This document shows positions 52,201 through 62,018 of a DNA stretch of 64,000 nucleotides, piece by piece; position 1 is the stretch's first letter, and each line of letters begins with the position of its first letter. The notes under the pieces were generated by a model. The model ran no database searches. It saw only the letters and a list, made by a program, of their open reading frames with translations, and was not told where the DNA came from. A program made the translations under genes and the position numbers. The DNA comes from Oxyruncus cristatus (lineage: Eukaryota > Chordata > Aves > Passeriformes > Cotingidae): NCBI GenBank assembly GCA_013399855.1, contig VXAY01002085.1, positions 1-64,000 of the forward strand, written 5' to 3'.

Positions 52201-53849
52201 CAGAGATGACCTGTGATGGTCTGCAGGACATCATGCTGCCCCCAGACCCCTCTGAAGGGAGGAATCTTCCTTGCACATAGTGTGGGTATGCTTATCTCAT
52301 CTCCTTCATTTGTGGGCTCTTTGGGGTGAACTGTAAGATGTAGGGACTATTCTTGAAAGCCAAGAACTTTTCTGACTTGCCCCAGTGCTCAAGGAGAGGC
52401 TTCATGATGTAGCAGCTCACTGAAAGTCTGGGAGAGTTGCAACACTGGTGCCCCTCTGGCAGGTAGAGCATACTCTGGCAGTTTCCTGCTTGAAACAGGG
52501 ACAAAAGCGGGGCTGCAAGCCTGAAGACAATATTGTGTAACAGTACATCCCATTTAGATTTAAAATTGGCCAATGTCAGCATATTCACTGCAACAGTATG
52601 TTTCTGAGTACAGCTCAGAAATTTTGTCATAATATATTGATAGCTTTAATTTCCAACTATTGGATCTTGTTGTATCATTGCCAGGTAGACAGGAAAACCA
52701 GCTATTGTCAAATTCCTTTTAGGCACTTAAATCTTTCAGATTGCCAAGTCATTTCCATTTTTGTTAAGCTAAAGAGAGGCACTCCAGGTTTTGTGATTTG
52801 GGTACTTAAAGAGAGGTACCATTTAAAATGCTTTCATATATCTTGCTGTGCCTCCAGCTGCTCATGTAGAAAAGCAACAGTCTCCTGTAAGTACTGGGTC
52901 ATACCCACCATCTCCTCTCAGGTGTCCTGCGTGGTAACCTAACTAGTAATTTTTGTTTAGGACAGGTGCAACTGTAAGGCTGAGGTAATCCTCTCCATCC
53001 CATCTGGGACAGTTGGGCCTCTTCCATATTCAGCAGGTGTACTCACAATAATTTGTCAGTTTTGAACACCAGCTGAGGAATGAGAGGAATTATAGTTTCT
53101 GTAATAATGACTGTTACTGAAAATGGAAGAAACCTTTTAAAAGGGGACTAAAAGCTTTAGGCAAAAGGTTAAAATACTTGCAGTTGGTATGGTGACTGCT
53201 AAAAGACGGTCAGAGATACCCAACTGTGTTCTGTCTATAAAAAAGTAGTTGAAAAGGCCAAACAAAACACAGTTAAACAGCAGTTGCTAGAAAAGAGCAT
53301 GAAGTAGGCCAAATTAAAAGTAAAAGTGGAATATGGAAAATATTTTGAATAAGCTGACAAGGGTAAAATACACGTTTTTTTTTCCTCTTTTGTCTTCAAT
53401 TTGATCAAAATGTAACTTACAGAGTGGTTGTAGGGCAGACAGATTCTCAGGGCATAAAGGGAGTGCTCGGAGGGAATGCTCTCAAAATGAAGAGTCAAGT
53501 TAAATCTCTCAAACTGAAAAGTTTTTAGACAAATAGGTAAACTGATCAGTAATAAATAGAAGAACCAGGTGTAACTCTTTCAAGCATTTAAACAGAACTT
53601 TAAAATGAAATTGGGAATCAATCTCAATAGTAGACAATGATAGTGTAGTTGACTAAATAATTTCCTACATTAGAGAGCTCTAAAGTAGTAGGTGACAAAG
53701 CCAATGTGTAGGACTACAAACTAGACTTTGATTTTTGTAGTAGGTATGTAACAACCATAATAAGCAGCAGACTAAAGCAAATAGAATTCAAGAATGCAGA
53801 CTTTCTTTTACAGATACAAGAATATGACACATGGTAAAGAATTAGCAGA
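49218..53849. other. Unassigned sequence
   Basis: No gene assigned. The 52200-52640 part is GC-richer and carries a 112-codon minus-strand open frame without recognised domain. At 50862 an open block follows a good acceptor (see findings). Confidence 0.4.
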
Positions 53850-54990
53850 GCTTTCATATGGAGAATTCATGCCTCACAAATAATCCAGAGCTCTTTGAAG
53901 GAGTCAGTGATATATGAAGATAATTACCAAGTTGGTCTACTTGGAATTTCAAACAGCTTTTGACATGATCCCTCGTCAAAAACGTTTAAGAAAACTAAGC
54001 TGTCTTGAGATTAAAGATAATTTTTCTTGTGGCTTAATAAAAGAAAATATGAAAGGAAACGCCGAGAGGGGAAAATGGGGTTATGTGGTTACAGGAAAGG
54101 AAACAAAATGTATAGATAAAAGAGGCATTACAATGGATGTTGCTTTTCAGGAAGTTTAGCTATTCCATATATTCACAAATGACCTAGAAAAGAAAGTAAG
54201 TACGAGGTGACAAAATTTGCTGCTGCTGAGATATTACTCAAGGCATTCAACTCTCAAACTGACGGCAAAGATTTCATGATACTGAATTACTGGACAGTAA
54301 AAGAACAGATGAAATTCAAGGTCAATATATGCAAAGAGATGCACATGGAGAAACACATCCTTAATTGTACATACAGAATGATGGTTCTAAATTAGCTATT
54401 GCCTCTCAGGAGAGAGATCTTGAAATTACTGTAGCTGGTGCTATTAAAACATCAGTTAAATGCTCAACAGTGGTCAAAGGAGCATAAAAATGTGATATAT
54501 GGTTAGAAAATTAAATGAGAACAAAATATAAAATATCATTAAGCCATTTCATAAATGTGTGGTGTACCACATCTTAAACACTGTGTATAGTTTGTATTCA
54601 TGTTTCCTGAAAAAAAGAAAGGGTGACAAAAAAGGTCAAGGGAGTGTTATTACACAGGTGGAGTGGCTTCTCTCCAGGAAAAACTGAAACAGGCTGGGAA
54701 GGAGATGACTCAGGATAATATGAAATATATATATATATACATATGTAAATATAAAATAATAAATATAATAAGAATGGAGAAAGTTTCTTGCTTTGCCTTC
54801 ATAGTGCATTATATAAAGGGTATGAATTAAAAATGGCAGCTAGAGACAGAAAATAAGCAAATAGAAGTTCCTCTTTACACTGTGTGTCATTAAATTGCAC
54901 CACTCCTTACGGGGGAAGTCGTGGTGATCAGATGTATAGTTGGGTTCAAAACCTGCTGAGAAGGTGTCTGTTAAACACCACAATGCATCT
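53850..54990 (+). pseudogene. Ancient CR1/L3-like LINE reverse transcriptase fossil
   Basis: Translated pieces across the plus-strand frames follow, in order, the C-terminal half of a CR1/L3-clade reverse transcriptase. Near 53930 is VYLEFQTAFDMIP, matching the family's conserved YLDFxKAFDxVPH block. Near 54170 comes TNDLEKK, matching INDL, and then TKFAAAEIL, where the catalytic FADD box should be but both aspartates are gone. Near 54315 is MKFKVNICKEMHMEKH, matching the KFNxxKCKVMHMG block, and then RDLEI near 54415, matching KDLGV. The DNA after 54840 still resembles the element's 3' part (TTTACACTGTGTGTCATTAA; TAGTTGGGTTCAAAACCTGC). Frameshifts and stops break the reading frame at several points, and an AT microsatellite interrupts it near 54727. 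It is dead and very old. The clade is inferred from motif order; the exact family was not determined. Confidence 0.8.
54724..54775. repeat. AT-rich simple repeat
   Basis: A (TA)n stretch followed by A/T-only sequence, lying within the LINE fossil. Confidence 0.85.
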
Positions 54991-55284
54991 CATGAATTCC
55001 ATCCGCTGCTCTTTGTTTGAGTGAGACAGAGGCAGACATACCACACAGTCCTTGCCTGGTCTTTTCACTCTTCTTTAGCCATCTGCCGTGCAGCTGTCCT
55101 TCAGGGGATACTGAGGAATGTGTACCTTACTTCTTACCTGCTACAGCTATGTTTAGTTCCCTAACTCTTAATATTTGTCTTCTGACAATACCAAGAGAAT
55201 CCCTTCTGACTAGGCACTCTGCATGCAGAGAGTGCCTCTCCTTGCCATGAAGTGCTTACTTGAAGACCTTGTTAAAAAAAAAAA

Positions 55285-55390
55285 AAGATAAGGAAGTTCG
55301 CCTCAGCAAGATTATATAGCTTGTCCAAGGTTACACAGAAAGCCTGTCGCCTGTTGCAGTGTGTGATCACCCTTGCACTCCAAATGTGGC
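55285..55390 (-). mobile_element. MIR-like SINE fossil
   Basis: On the plus strand, GATAAGGAAGTTCGCCTCAG, then TAGCTTGTCCAAGGTTACAC, then AGAAAGCC match, in order and spacing, the reverse complement of the MIR/core-SINE conserved part (GAGGAAACTGAGGCTCAGAG, then CTTGCCCAAGGTCACACAGC). The element therefore lies on the minus strand. It is strongly diverged, as expected for a repeat older than birds, and the borders are uncertain. Confidence 0.6.
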
Positions 55391-56755
55391 TAAGAAATAT
55401 GCCACAGATTTAGTCATGAGGATTTTTAATTATCTGGGCCCTGCCTGGATTCATTATTCAAAGTCATTTAGGACCATGGTCTTATTAATTATACAGCAGC
55501 TTTCTGTATCTAGTGATTTAGTTACAGAATATTACCTTGTTAAAGACAACAAAACTGACCAAAATAAAAAAATATTTAATAAACATAATTGAATCCTTAA
55601 GCTTTTAATCAAATTAAACATTGATTATTAATTAAGTGAAATGTCACCATTACTGGAAAAAGTGGAGACAAATGAACTAAGGCTTTTCATAGGATGTATG
55701 AATGTGGAAGTATTGGAAAACTCACAGGTGTCCACTAGTGGGAATAGAGTCCTGATGCTGCTGGGACAGGCATGTATCCAAAATGGACATGACAGGCATG
55801 GCAACTCCTTCCAGGTTCCTCTCTGCACAACCTAGTCCCAAGGGAAAAACAGAATCATCATTTCCCAAGCGTTTCATCTGTGTAGTGTGTTTGACGGCAC
55901 TTCAACTCTTAAAGAAATTATTTCATGAATATCAGTATTTTACTTCTAAATTATTCAGTAGGAAGGTTGTGCTGTTAAAAATATATCTCCAGTCTCTTTT
56001 ATGTCTCTTTTTTCTTCTACTCAAGTTAGTGCAACATGGTTGGAATCATACATTATCCCACGGTTTCCCTCAATAAACAAATAAATTAAGGTTTGACCTT
56101 TACTTTTATTCTCTACAGTTCCAGAGGTTTTTCAGGGATAGTGTTATATTCCTGAAATTTCATGAAGATGTTTCTTGTAATGGAACAACATGAAACCTTT
56201 TTCTTTCCTTTTTCTCCTTTCTAGTCCCTTTCCTTGAATATGCCATTGTCACAATCAGTCTAACTTACATTTTTTCCCCTTCCTTTACTGCCTTCTTCAT
56301 TTTTTCTGTAGCACACCCACTGCGAGGTTCTTTCTCATCCCAGCTGTTTCCTATCATTTTTACCTTTGTCCTGATACTATGGGAGCAGAATGTTCAGTCA
56401 TTCCAAGCTGCTAGGCTTTTTTTACTCTCAACTTTATTGCCTTTGAGTGATGCAGTAACTGCTGCATTGTACCCCACGAACCTCAGAGACCCAAAGCAGG
56501 TCAAGAGAACTTGAATAAAGGGAGCAGATAGCACTGTATAACATTTTGCTAAATAATTGATGCATATGATATGACCACACATACGGTTTGCTGCAATTAA
56601 TGTTGCAGGTCAACAGTGTGTTGAAACACTCCTGAGACAGGTTTTGAAGTCAAATGTTTCTCTTCCCCAAAAAATCCTGAGGGAGGAGCTGCGTGGAAAA
56701 CCAAATTATAATAACTCCAATCATAAACCATGTTTTACTTCCTATGGTCACTGAA
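55391..56755. other. Unassigned AT-rich sequence
   Basis: No gene or named repeat is seen. Confidence 0.4.
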
Positions 56756-57205
56756 TGTAGATGGTTATCTTGGCTGGATGGCAGGTGCCCACTAAAGCAG
56801 CTCTATCACTCCCTTCCTCATCTGGACAGAGAAGAGAAAATGTAATCAAAGGCTTGTGGGTTGAAATAAGGACAGGGAGAGATCACTCATTAGTTACTGT
56901 CATGGGCAAAACAGACTCGACCTGGGGAAATTAATTTGATTTATTACCAATTAAATGAGAGTAGGATAATGAGAAGCAAGACCAGATCTTAAAACCACTT
57001 TCCCTCCAGCCCTCCCTTCTTAGATTTCAGATTCTGTGTACCTTCTCCTTCCCAGCGGCGCAGGGGGATGGGGAATGTGGGCTGTGATCAGTTCATTACA
57101 AGCTGTTTCTGCTGCTGCTTTCTCCTCAGTGGAAGGACCATACTCTTCCCCTGCTCCAGTGTGGAGCCTTGTTGAGGAAAGGCCTGATGACTGTGGGCTG
57201 CATGC
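56756..57205 (-). mobile_element. ERVL-type LTR fragment, 3' part only
   Basis: The plus strand reads as the reverse complement of the 3' half of the solo LTR family. It starts TGTAGATGGTTATC at the LTR 3' end (compare TGTAGTGGGTTGACC in the reverse complement of 48202-49217), then GCAGGTGCCCACTAAAGC, GGGCAAAACAGACTCGACC and AATTAATTTGATTTATTACC (the reverse of the polyadenylation region). It then enters U3 with GGGGGATGGGGAATGTGGG and TTCCCCTGCTCCAGTGTGG. Similarity ends near 57205, so about half of the LTR, including its 5' end, is missing. Relative to the complete copy it is diverged throughout, suggesting a different or older subfamily. Confidence 0.88.
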
Positions 57206-58099
57206 CAGTTTCAGATCTTAGGAGCTGACTTTTGCTTGTGGTCCATTCCTGTTGAAAGAGGTCACACTGTGAGAGATGTCTTTGTTGCACTGATTAACAC
57301 TCATAGAGTGGACTCAAGCCTTGGTCCGAGTTCAGTATTCAAAAGGAGTGCCAAGCTCATCTATTTTGATGTTAAGAAAAGCACTAACCCGTATCAAATC
57401 AGTTATAACACAGAGCTGAGTTTCGATTTGTAACTATGATGTATTACAGTAATCAAGTTGAAAACTCAGCAGAGTCAGTTACTAATATGATGATAGAGGT
57501 GTAAAATAGTAGTTGGAGGATGTTGTTTTGCCCACCCATGACTGGTTATGGAATACTTAGAGAAGTGTATGTTAGAATGTGCTAAGAAATACAGGAGAGC
57601 AGCCAAAGGCTGACTCAAAAAAGATCACAAAAGAGCTAGAATCCCACCCATATTGACTCAACAGACAATAACAGGTTGTGACAATTCCCAAGCTTAAAAG
57701 GTGACTGGAGCTCTCTGAAACAGTTGTCTAACATCTTTGTCATTCCCACATTTTTTTGCTAGTGTCACTTCTGAGCTTTGCCTGCAGAACTCTCCTGGCT
57801 CACACTGTTTCTCAAGGTCGCTGCTGTGAAACAGCATTGTTTGCTGTTTGGAGTAGCTCTGCTGGCAGCCCACCCGCACAATCAGAGGGTTTTTGCTGAC
57901 CTCCAAGGGAAACCTCCTTGTTCCGACTTGGTTGACAAGGTGGCAGGTTTGAGGGAGGTAAGGCAAAGAAAGCTCTGGGAACTCTTCTGTTACTAGTCCC
58001 AGGTCTGGTTCGTAGACTGATGCCTGAAAATTTACCAGTGAGAGTTAATTTTTAGTGCTCCAAGCACTTCTACTGAAGTTTTAGGTTTTGTCTTTCAAA
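57206..58099. other. Unassigned sequence
   Basis: No gene or named repeat is seen. Confidence 0.4.
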
Positions 58100-58380
58100 A
58101 CACCAGTGATAGAACCTGAGAGAATGGCCTGAAGTTGTGTCAGGGGAGGTTTAGGTGAGATATTAGAAAAAGGTTCCTCACCCAGAGGGTGGTTGGGCAC
58201 TGGAACAGGATCCCTAGGGAAGTGATCACAGCACCAAACCTGACAGAGTTCAAGAAGCATTTGGACAATACTCTTGGGCACATGGCGTGACTCTTTGGGA
58301 TGGTCCTGTGCAGGGCCAGAAGCTGAACTCGATGATCCTTGTGGGTCCCTTCCAACTCAGCATATTCTGTGATTCTGTGA
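58100..58380 (+). mobile_element. CR1 LINE, 5'-truncated
   Basis: A plus-strand CR1 3' end. It opens with TGATAGAACCTGAGAGAATG and shows GGGGAGGTTTAGGTGAGATA, GGGCACTGGAACAGGATCCC, GGGAAGTGATCACAGCACC and AACTCGATGATCCTTGTGGG, followed by TCCCTTCCAACTCAG and the terminal repeats ATTCTGTGATTCTGTGA. Its last 60 bases match the tail of the SINE at 2303-2430, so this subfamily is related to the presumed partner LINE of that SINE. Confidence 0.96.
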
Positions 58381-60549
58381 AAAAGTGAAATTGCAGAAAG
58401 GAGTCAGAGATTCTCTTCACTTCCAGACAATCAAACTGTAAATAGGGATAATCTTCACCACCCCCAATTCAACAAAAGACCTCTTGTTTAAGAATCCACT
58501 GATGGGCACAACTGCACAGGAAAATGGGATTTACTCCCATATCACAGCCTTGTTCTGTCAGTGCAGCTAAATTGTGGCTCAGTCTTATGACACTGAATAC
58601 GTGTGATGGGTGAAATGCTGCTCCCCTACTAGGTAATGAGAGCTTTTCCATTGCCTCTGGAGCAGCCATAGTTTATTTTAAGCATTCAACTTTAAGCACA
58701 TATACCTCTCTTCTCTTAGAATAAGTTTTAATAGTAATTAAAACAATGTGAAATCGACACTTGTTACAGAAGTTCTGAACTACATAAATTGGAAATATGC
58801 ATCTAAATGAAATATATCGTATTTTTTGTTTACATTAATATAATGTTATTTAATGAATTATGTTTTAAATCTAGTATGATTTTAATAACAGTTATTTTTA
58901 TATACATACATATAAACATGATGCTGCTTTCCTGGCATAAATCATATTTTCTGCATGCGATTTATTCCATCTTTCTCTTTTATTTGTAAAGATTCTTAAA
59001 ATTTTGATCATTTCTCAAGTTTAAAGAGGCCAGCTAATGTACCTACACAATGATCTAAGTTAGAAATAAATTAAATCCTCCACTACTTGTCCTTCTTACC
59101 ACTTCCTGCTGTATTGTAGTGGCAGCATGAAACTTATTTATCACTGTAAGAAAATATAAGCTGCTATTCAGAATAAAGGAGACACCCTCCTTACCTTTGT
59201 GCAAACACAATTGATACACAGTGTAGAGTGAGCTTTCTGCTCTACAGAGAGGTGAGGGAAATGATAATCCTTTTAAGGCTTCTGCAATTGAAGCACAAAG
59301 AATCTGCACATATGCACATTATTTCCTTACTTGTTTTTGAATGTCTTATGGTAAACTCTTTTCTCTTTAGGAATACTAGAGATGTTGTAGTGATAGCACT
59401 GCTGGAGCTGACTTTCACTAAAACCATCTAGGCACAATTCTTGGTCATTTAGTCAGAGGAGAAATTACAGGACAATTGTATTTTTTCTGGAAAATCTTAC
59501 ATCCCAAACTGAAAAAAATCCAACCGTGAAAAGATAAAATCTAAACATTGTCTGATGTTGTCTTGTTGTGTCATTTCACGTAAGACAATTACCAGGTTTT
59601 AGTAGTAGGTGACAACAGAGGAAAAGTAAGCATGTCCTCCTTGAAGGTAACCTCTTATGAGTGAGATCTAGATTTGAAAATGTTAGTATCTCTTGTTCAA
59701 ATTGCTCCAAAAATTTAGAATTATTAAATATTTCTGAAAATTACATTCACGACCCCTTATTTAATTCCAGTAGATAACTTCTTATATTTTTGGTTATGAA
59801 AAAAATTAGCATTTGGGTTGAAAATGTTAATGGATTGAGCTTTATTTCTTTCAAGGTAAAATATATATTTACCAGCCTTCACAAAATAACTTTCATGCTG
59901 CAAGCTGATTACAGAGTCCACTCTGAAACCAGTTGTGCTGGGTTTCTTTCTTGCTGTATGAAGAAATAATAGGTGATGATACAACTCCCCTATCCCTTAA
60001 GCACACACAAGCATCCTTTCCTCATATATGTCAGAATGAGGTTTTACATATTCAGAGTTCACTAGATAAATTAGGCAAAAATACCAGGGAATATACAATA
60101 TGTAAACACAAGGCTGAGCTAAGAATTCATCATCTGAAAGACTCAAAACTGATGTGATCATAAATAACCCACTATAATGGGGTTGCAATTTCTTTTGTTG
60201 CATTCCTGGTGCTTTTGCAGATATTTTGCAACATCATTGAAACATCTGTTTGGAAAATGCTAGCTAGACTATTTATACTAAATGCAAACAAAACAAGATG
60301 GTCCCAACCTACCAAATTTTACGAACTGAAATACAGAACAGAAATACAGAAGTCCTGAGGAATAACTTAGGAAAAGTATTGTGCTTTGCTGGAGGCCATA
60401 CGCAAAAATAGCAAATGAAATGATGAAAAGAAGAGCAGGTTTATCAAAACATGATGTTTTCCTGCCTCAAGATCCTGGGCTGTGCAAAACTACTTCAAAT
60501 GTATGCCCAGCCTATTGAGTGGAAAACCAAAAATTTGGCCAAAGCACTG
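58381..60549. other. Unassigned AT-rich sequence
   Basis: No gene or named repeat is seen. The 58790-58930 part is very AT-rich with TATA/CATA runs. Confidence 0.4.
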
Positions 60550-60893
60550 TTGGAAGTTTGTTCTCAGAGCCAGCCATCTGAAAGACAGGCAAAGATGGGT
60601 GTGGGGTGGGGTGTCTGCACCCACCAAAAAGCACACGGGGCCAGGCAGGCCTGGATGGGGGTGAGTGACAGACATGAGCTGGGGAGGACAAATGGGGCAG
60701 GAGGGTGCAGCGCACAGTGTTGGGAACATGGCTGGAGACACACCACTGAAAGAAGGAGGGTTTCCTTTCTGGGGCTGGCCCAACCTGAGGGACTGTGTCT
60801 GCAGGCCACTCAAACAACATCAGGGACACCCCTGAGGCACCGCGCCCTGCTGGGAACCCGTGCTGGAGCAGAGGAGCACTGAGGAGCCAGGAC
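60550..60893 (+). mobile_element. Probable LTR left part, split by a CR1
   Basis: This GC-rich block has the feel of avian ERVL U3 sequence, with pieces such as AACCCGTGCTGGAGCAG, GAGGAGCACTGAGGAGCC and GGACACCCCTGAG. It ends where the CR1 at 60894 begins, and similar LTR-like sequence resumes after that CR1 at 61286. The left border and the subfamily cannot be fixed by eye. The overlapping 143-codon plus frame and the minus frames here are probably by-products of base composition. Confidence 0.45.
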
Positions 60894-61285
60894 ACAGGAG
60901 TTGGAGTTGTTCAGTCTGCAGAAGAGAAGACTCAGGGGAGACTTTACTGCAGCCTTCCAGTACTAAAGGGGGTTACAAGAAGCCTGGATAGGGACTTTTT
61001 ACATTGTATATAGTGGTAGGACAAGGGGAAATGGCTTTAAGCTGAAAGAAGGTATGTTTAGATTAGATATTAGGAAGAAATTCTTCACTGTGAGGGTGGT
61101 AAGACACTGGGACATGTTGCCCACAGAAGATGTGGATGACCCATCCCTGGTAGTGTTCAAGGCTGGCTGGCTGGGACTTTGAGCAACCTGGTCTAGTGGA
61201 AGCTGTTCCTGCCCATGGCAAGGGCTTAGAACTAGGTGATCTTTAAGGTCCCTCCTAATTCAAACCATTCTGTGATTCTACAATG
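60894..61285 (+). mobile_element. CR1 LINE nested in an LTR-like block
   Basis: Starts near GGAGTTGGAGTTGTTCAGTC and follows CR1 order: GCAGCCTTCCAGTACTAAAG, TAGTGGTAGGACAAGGGGAA, GATATTAGGAAGAAATTC, AGACACTGGGACATGTTGCC, GGTCTAGTGGAAGC and ATCTTTAAGGTCCCTCC, ending CATTCTGTGATTCTACAATG. It is on the plus strand and 5'-truncated. Close relative of the copy at 34370. Confidence 0.96.
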
Positions 61286-61640
61286 ATTCCAGGAGGAGAG
61301 AGGAAGGAGGAAGGAGGAGCATCAGGAAACTGCTGAGCAGGGCCAGCACTTTCCTGAGCTGCCCACTGTCTCTCCAAAGCCAGCAAGGGGGCTGGCTCCA
61401 TGTGCTGTGAGAACATGGGAAGGCAGGAGAAGAGGCATTGGGCTGAAGTTGAGAGCAGGAAAGGAAATGAGAGATGTTTTCCTCAGTGTTTGTTTAAATT
61501 GTTTTTCTTAATATTTGAACCAGTAGTTAAAAATTGATGTTAATTGGCAATAAATTGGCAATAAATTACATTAAGTGCAATTCCCCAAGGTGAAACTGCT
61601 TTGCCCCCGTTTACTTCTAATAGTGCTGCTGAGGAGGAGT
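61286..61640 (+). mobile_element. Probable ERVL-type LTR right part
   Basis: Right of the nested CR1, GCATTGGGCTGAAGTTGAGA and the following G/A-rich text are followed by GGCAATAAATTACATTAAG, an AATAAA-containing region, and then CCCCAAGGTGAAACTGCTTT and GCCCCCG. This mirrors the polyadenylation region and end motif GAGTCTGTTTTGCCCGTG of the solo LTR at 48202. The 11-bp unit TTGGCAATAAA is duplicated at about 61540-61565. The 3' end is diverged and no terminal CA could be placed. Confidence 0.55.
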
Positions 61641-61787
61641 TTCAGTGATAAAGGAAACAGGGTTAGAAATGATGGAGACTTCTCAAACGAGAATCTTACC
61701 GACCTCAGGATACAGATGTGTTTCTCCTTCTACTTCCAGCTTCCTCCTGCCCTTCTTCCTCCCTATTCCCCATTCCCTTTCCCTCAG

Positions 61788-62018
61788 TTAGGGAAGACAA
61801 CACTGCCCCAGTCCCCTCAGAAGAAAACAACTCTGGTGACGTGGCACAGAGCAGACATTCAAGGAGCAGAAAACTTCAGAAATGATACGGTAGAAGTTTC
61901 CAAACTGTTGGAGGAACACGTCCTTGAAACCACTACAGTACACTGGGTAACCTTTGAGGATGGCTGCATGCTGCCAGTGCTGTATAGAAAGATTGAAAAC
62001 TTTGTAAAGAAAGATTAA
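61788..62018 (+). CDS. Possible terminal exon, unknown product (weak)
   Basis: An open block of 76 codons ends in TAA at 62018. It starts directly after a long pyrimidine tract ending CCCTCAG (AG at 61786-61787), a strong splice-acceptor shape, in phase 0. The frame is open further upstream, to 61575, through the tract itself. AATAAA follows at 62056-62061, 38 bases after the stop, with a T/G-rich stretch behind it, so the block has the layout of a last coding exon. The encoded part is hydrophilic, has no membrane segment, and includes residues LEEHVLETTTVHWVTFEDG. I do not recognise the family. It could equally be chance, or an old retrocopy. No matching upstream exon was found in the window. 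Confidence 0.25.
   Translation, partial: LGKTTLPQSPQKKTTLVTWHRADIQGAENFRNDTVEVSKLLEEHVLETTTVHWVTFEDGCMLPVLYRKIENFVKKD

Noticed and set aside
60451..60895. Overlapping frames of 143, 127 and 107 codons
   Set aside because: They overlap on both strands in GC-rich LTR-like sequence and show no recognised domain.
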